Positions 23,944 to 24,393 of a DNA stretch of 24,393 nucleotides are shown here, in pieces; within the stretch, counting starts at the first letter, position 1; every line of letters starts with the position of its first letter. The translations under genes were made by a program, and so were the position numbers. The notes beneath the pieces are model-generated. The model searched no databases. It was not told the DNA's origin and saw only the letters and a program-made list of their open reading frames with translations. Source of the stretch: an uncultured Collinsella sp. (lineage in GTDB: Bacteria; Actinomycetota; Coriobacteriia; Coriobacteriales; Coriobacteriaceae); the NCBI GenBank assembly GCA_958407995.1, contig CATYJU010000030.1:1-24393 (forward strand). The letters run 5' to 3'.

Positions 23944-24086
23944 CATCATTTGTATGGATGTAAGATTCGGCCTGTCAAAATTTACATCTCAATAAAGAAA
24001 AGGCGAAATTGCGTGCGATTTTCTGCTCGTATGTAACTTTACTGACGTGTTGTTGCTCAGTCTTAATTCGCTGTTGTTGCCGGTAA

Positions 24087-24290
24087 GGGATTGACCGGAA
24101 TTGGGCTTTTCCCTATCCGCTCCGTCGCGAGTTCTACATCGAGTGCATCTGCAACATGATGCGCCCGTGGACCATCGTGAACTATGAGCGTGAGCCGTGG
24201 GTGATGGACGAAGGTACCGTGCGCATTACGTTTGACATAAACATGCACGCGGCGGTGGATCGCTGGCGTTTGCTCGACCTGGGCGGTTGA
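24087..24290 (+). pseudogene. Fragment of a VTC-domain (polyphosphate polymerase-like) gene
   Basis: The + frame from the stop at 24,084 to the TGA at 24,288 encodes about 67 residues. They include YPLRREFYIECICNMMRPWT, then IVNYEREPWVMDEGTVRITF and DINMH. This is the 'R-P-x-x-x-V-x-Y-x-R-x-x...V-R-I-T-F-D' strand block of VTC domains, which in bacteria occur in polyphosphate-polymerase-like proteins. The N-terminal Lys/Arg-rich active-site strands and the usual C-terminus are absent and no start with ribosome site is visible, so it is a remnant. The reverse strand also holds an open frame of 94 codons that lacks any family look. Confidence 0.6.
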
Positions 24291-24349
24291 AATGATCCGC
24301 TGAGACCTTTCCAGTCGAATATTTTTCGGGCGAGGGTTGGGTATCATGG

Positions 24350-24363
24350 TGAAAGCGATTTCA
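24350..24363. promoter_or_regulatory. LacI/CcpA-type palindromic operator
   Basis: TGAAAGCGATTTCA is a palindrome (TGAAA, four bases, TTTCA) with a central CG. It fits the catabolite-repressor (cre) consensus TGWAANCGNTNWCA at every position. A possible -10 element TATCAT lies just before at 24,342-24,347. A protein of the LacI family would be expected to bind and repress the following gene. Confidence 0.6.
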
Positions 24364-24378
24364 ACGACAGGGGTGCTC

Positions 24379-24393
24379 GTGGTAAAGATGAAA
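24379..24393 (+). CDS. Start of a gene cut by the window edge, possibly a LacI-type regulator
   Basis: GTG at 24,379 follows AGGGG at 24,369-24,373 at suitable spacing and opens five codons (MVKMK) before the sequence ends. LacI-family regulators often begin in this way, with DVA next, and the operator just upstream would fit autoregulation. The visible part is too short to prove it. Confidence 0.35.

Noticed and set aside
1..24393. tRNA, rRNA, CRISPR array or integrase-bounded island
   Set aside because: I found no T-loop type tRNA end, no regularly spaced repeats and no integrase or attachment duplication on reading the window.

Overview
The window looks like chromosomal DNA of a high-GC, Gram-positive Coriobacteriia-type gut bacterium, with Collinsella or a close relative as my best guess. 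The grounds are the very GC-rich codon use of the dTDP-rhamnose and glf genes, the fused RmlC-RmlD protein, the secreted transglutaminase-like protein with a ricin-like tail, and the ATG/GTG/TTG start mix. I ran no search, so the taxon is an inference.

Region 1 (1-11,530) is the downstream part of a surface polysaccharide locus, all on the + strand. It starts inside rfbA and continues with a hexapeptide acetyltransferase broken in a G8 tract, rfbB and a fused rfbC-rfbD, which together supply dTDP-L-rhamnose. It then holds a GT2 glycosyltransferase, a GT32 glycosyltransferase, a polysaccharide pyruvyl transferase, a Wzx-type flippase, a second GT2, a short-chain dehydrogenase and a Wzy-type polymerase. 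Several genes overlap or nearly touch, so they probably form one long transcript, ending at a perfect 12-bp hairpin terminator (11,485-11,530). This is a Wzx/Wzy-type pathway. The initiating transferase and chain-length genes are not in the window and presumably lie to the left. The rml genes are very GC-rich and the acetyltransferase and first two glycosyltransferases are visibly AT-richer, which suggests modular exchange.

Region 2 (11,563-15,256) is on the - strand. A UDP-galactopyranose mutase gene (glf) has lost its 5' end and is joined out of frame to the 3' end of a secreted transglutaminase-like gene, as expected from a deletion. Upstream of these is an unassigned protein gene.

Region 3 (15,356-23,943) is accessory DNA that reads like a defence island. 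Three unrelated-looking proteins each carry an R-x4/5-H motif of the kind found in HEPN ribonucleases. Among them are a DUF4393/Abi-alpha gene, an internally deleted IS256-family transposase, a small membrane protein, a DUF2188 gene, a long imperfect palindrome, and a two-gene AAA ATPase-RloB (AbiL/RloAB-like) operon behind a strong promoter. A 34-codon remnant homologous to the 3' end of the 14,393-15,256 gene lies inside this region, so related sequences bracket most of the island.

Region 4 (23,750-24,393) holds a possible small RNA with its own promoter and terminator, a fragment of a VTC-domain (polyphosphate polymerase-like) gene, a LacI/CcpA-type palindromic operator, and the first codons of a gene that runs out of the window. 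I saw no tRNA, rRNA, CRISPR array or integrase gene.
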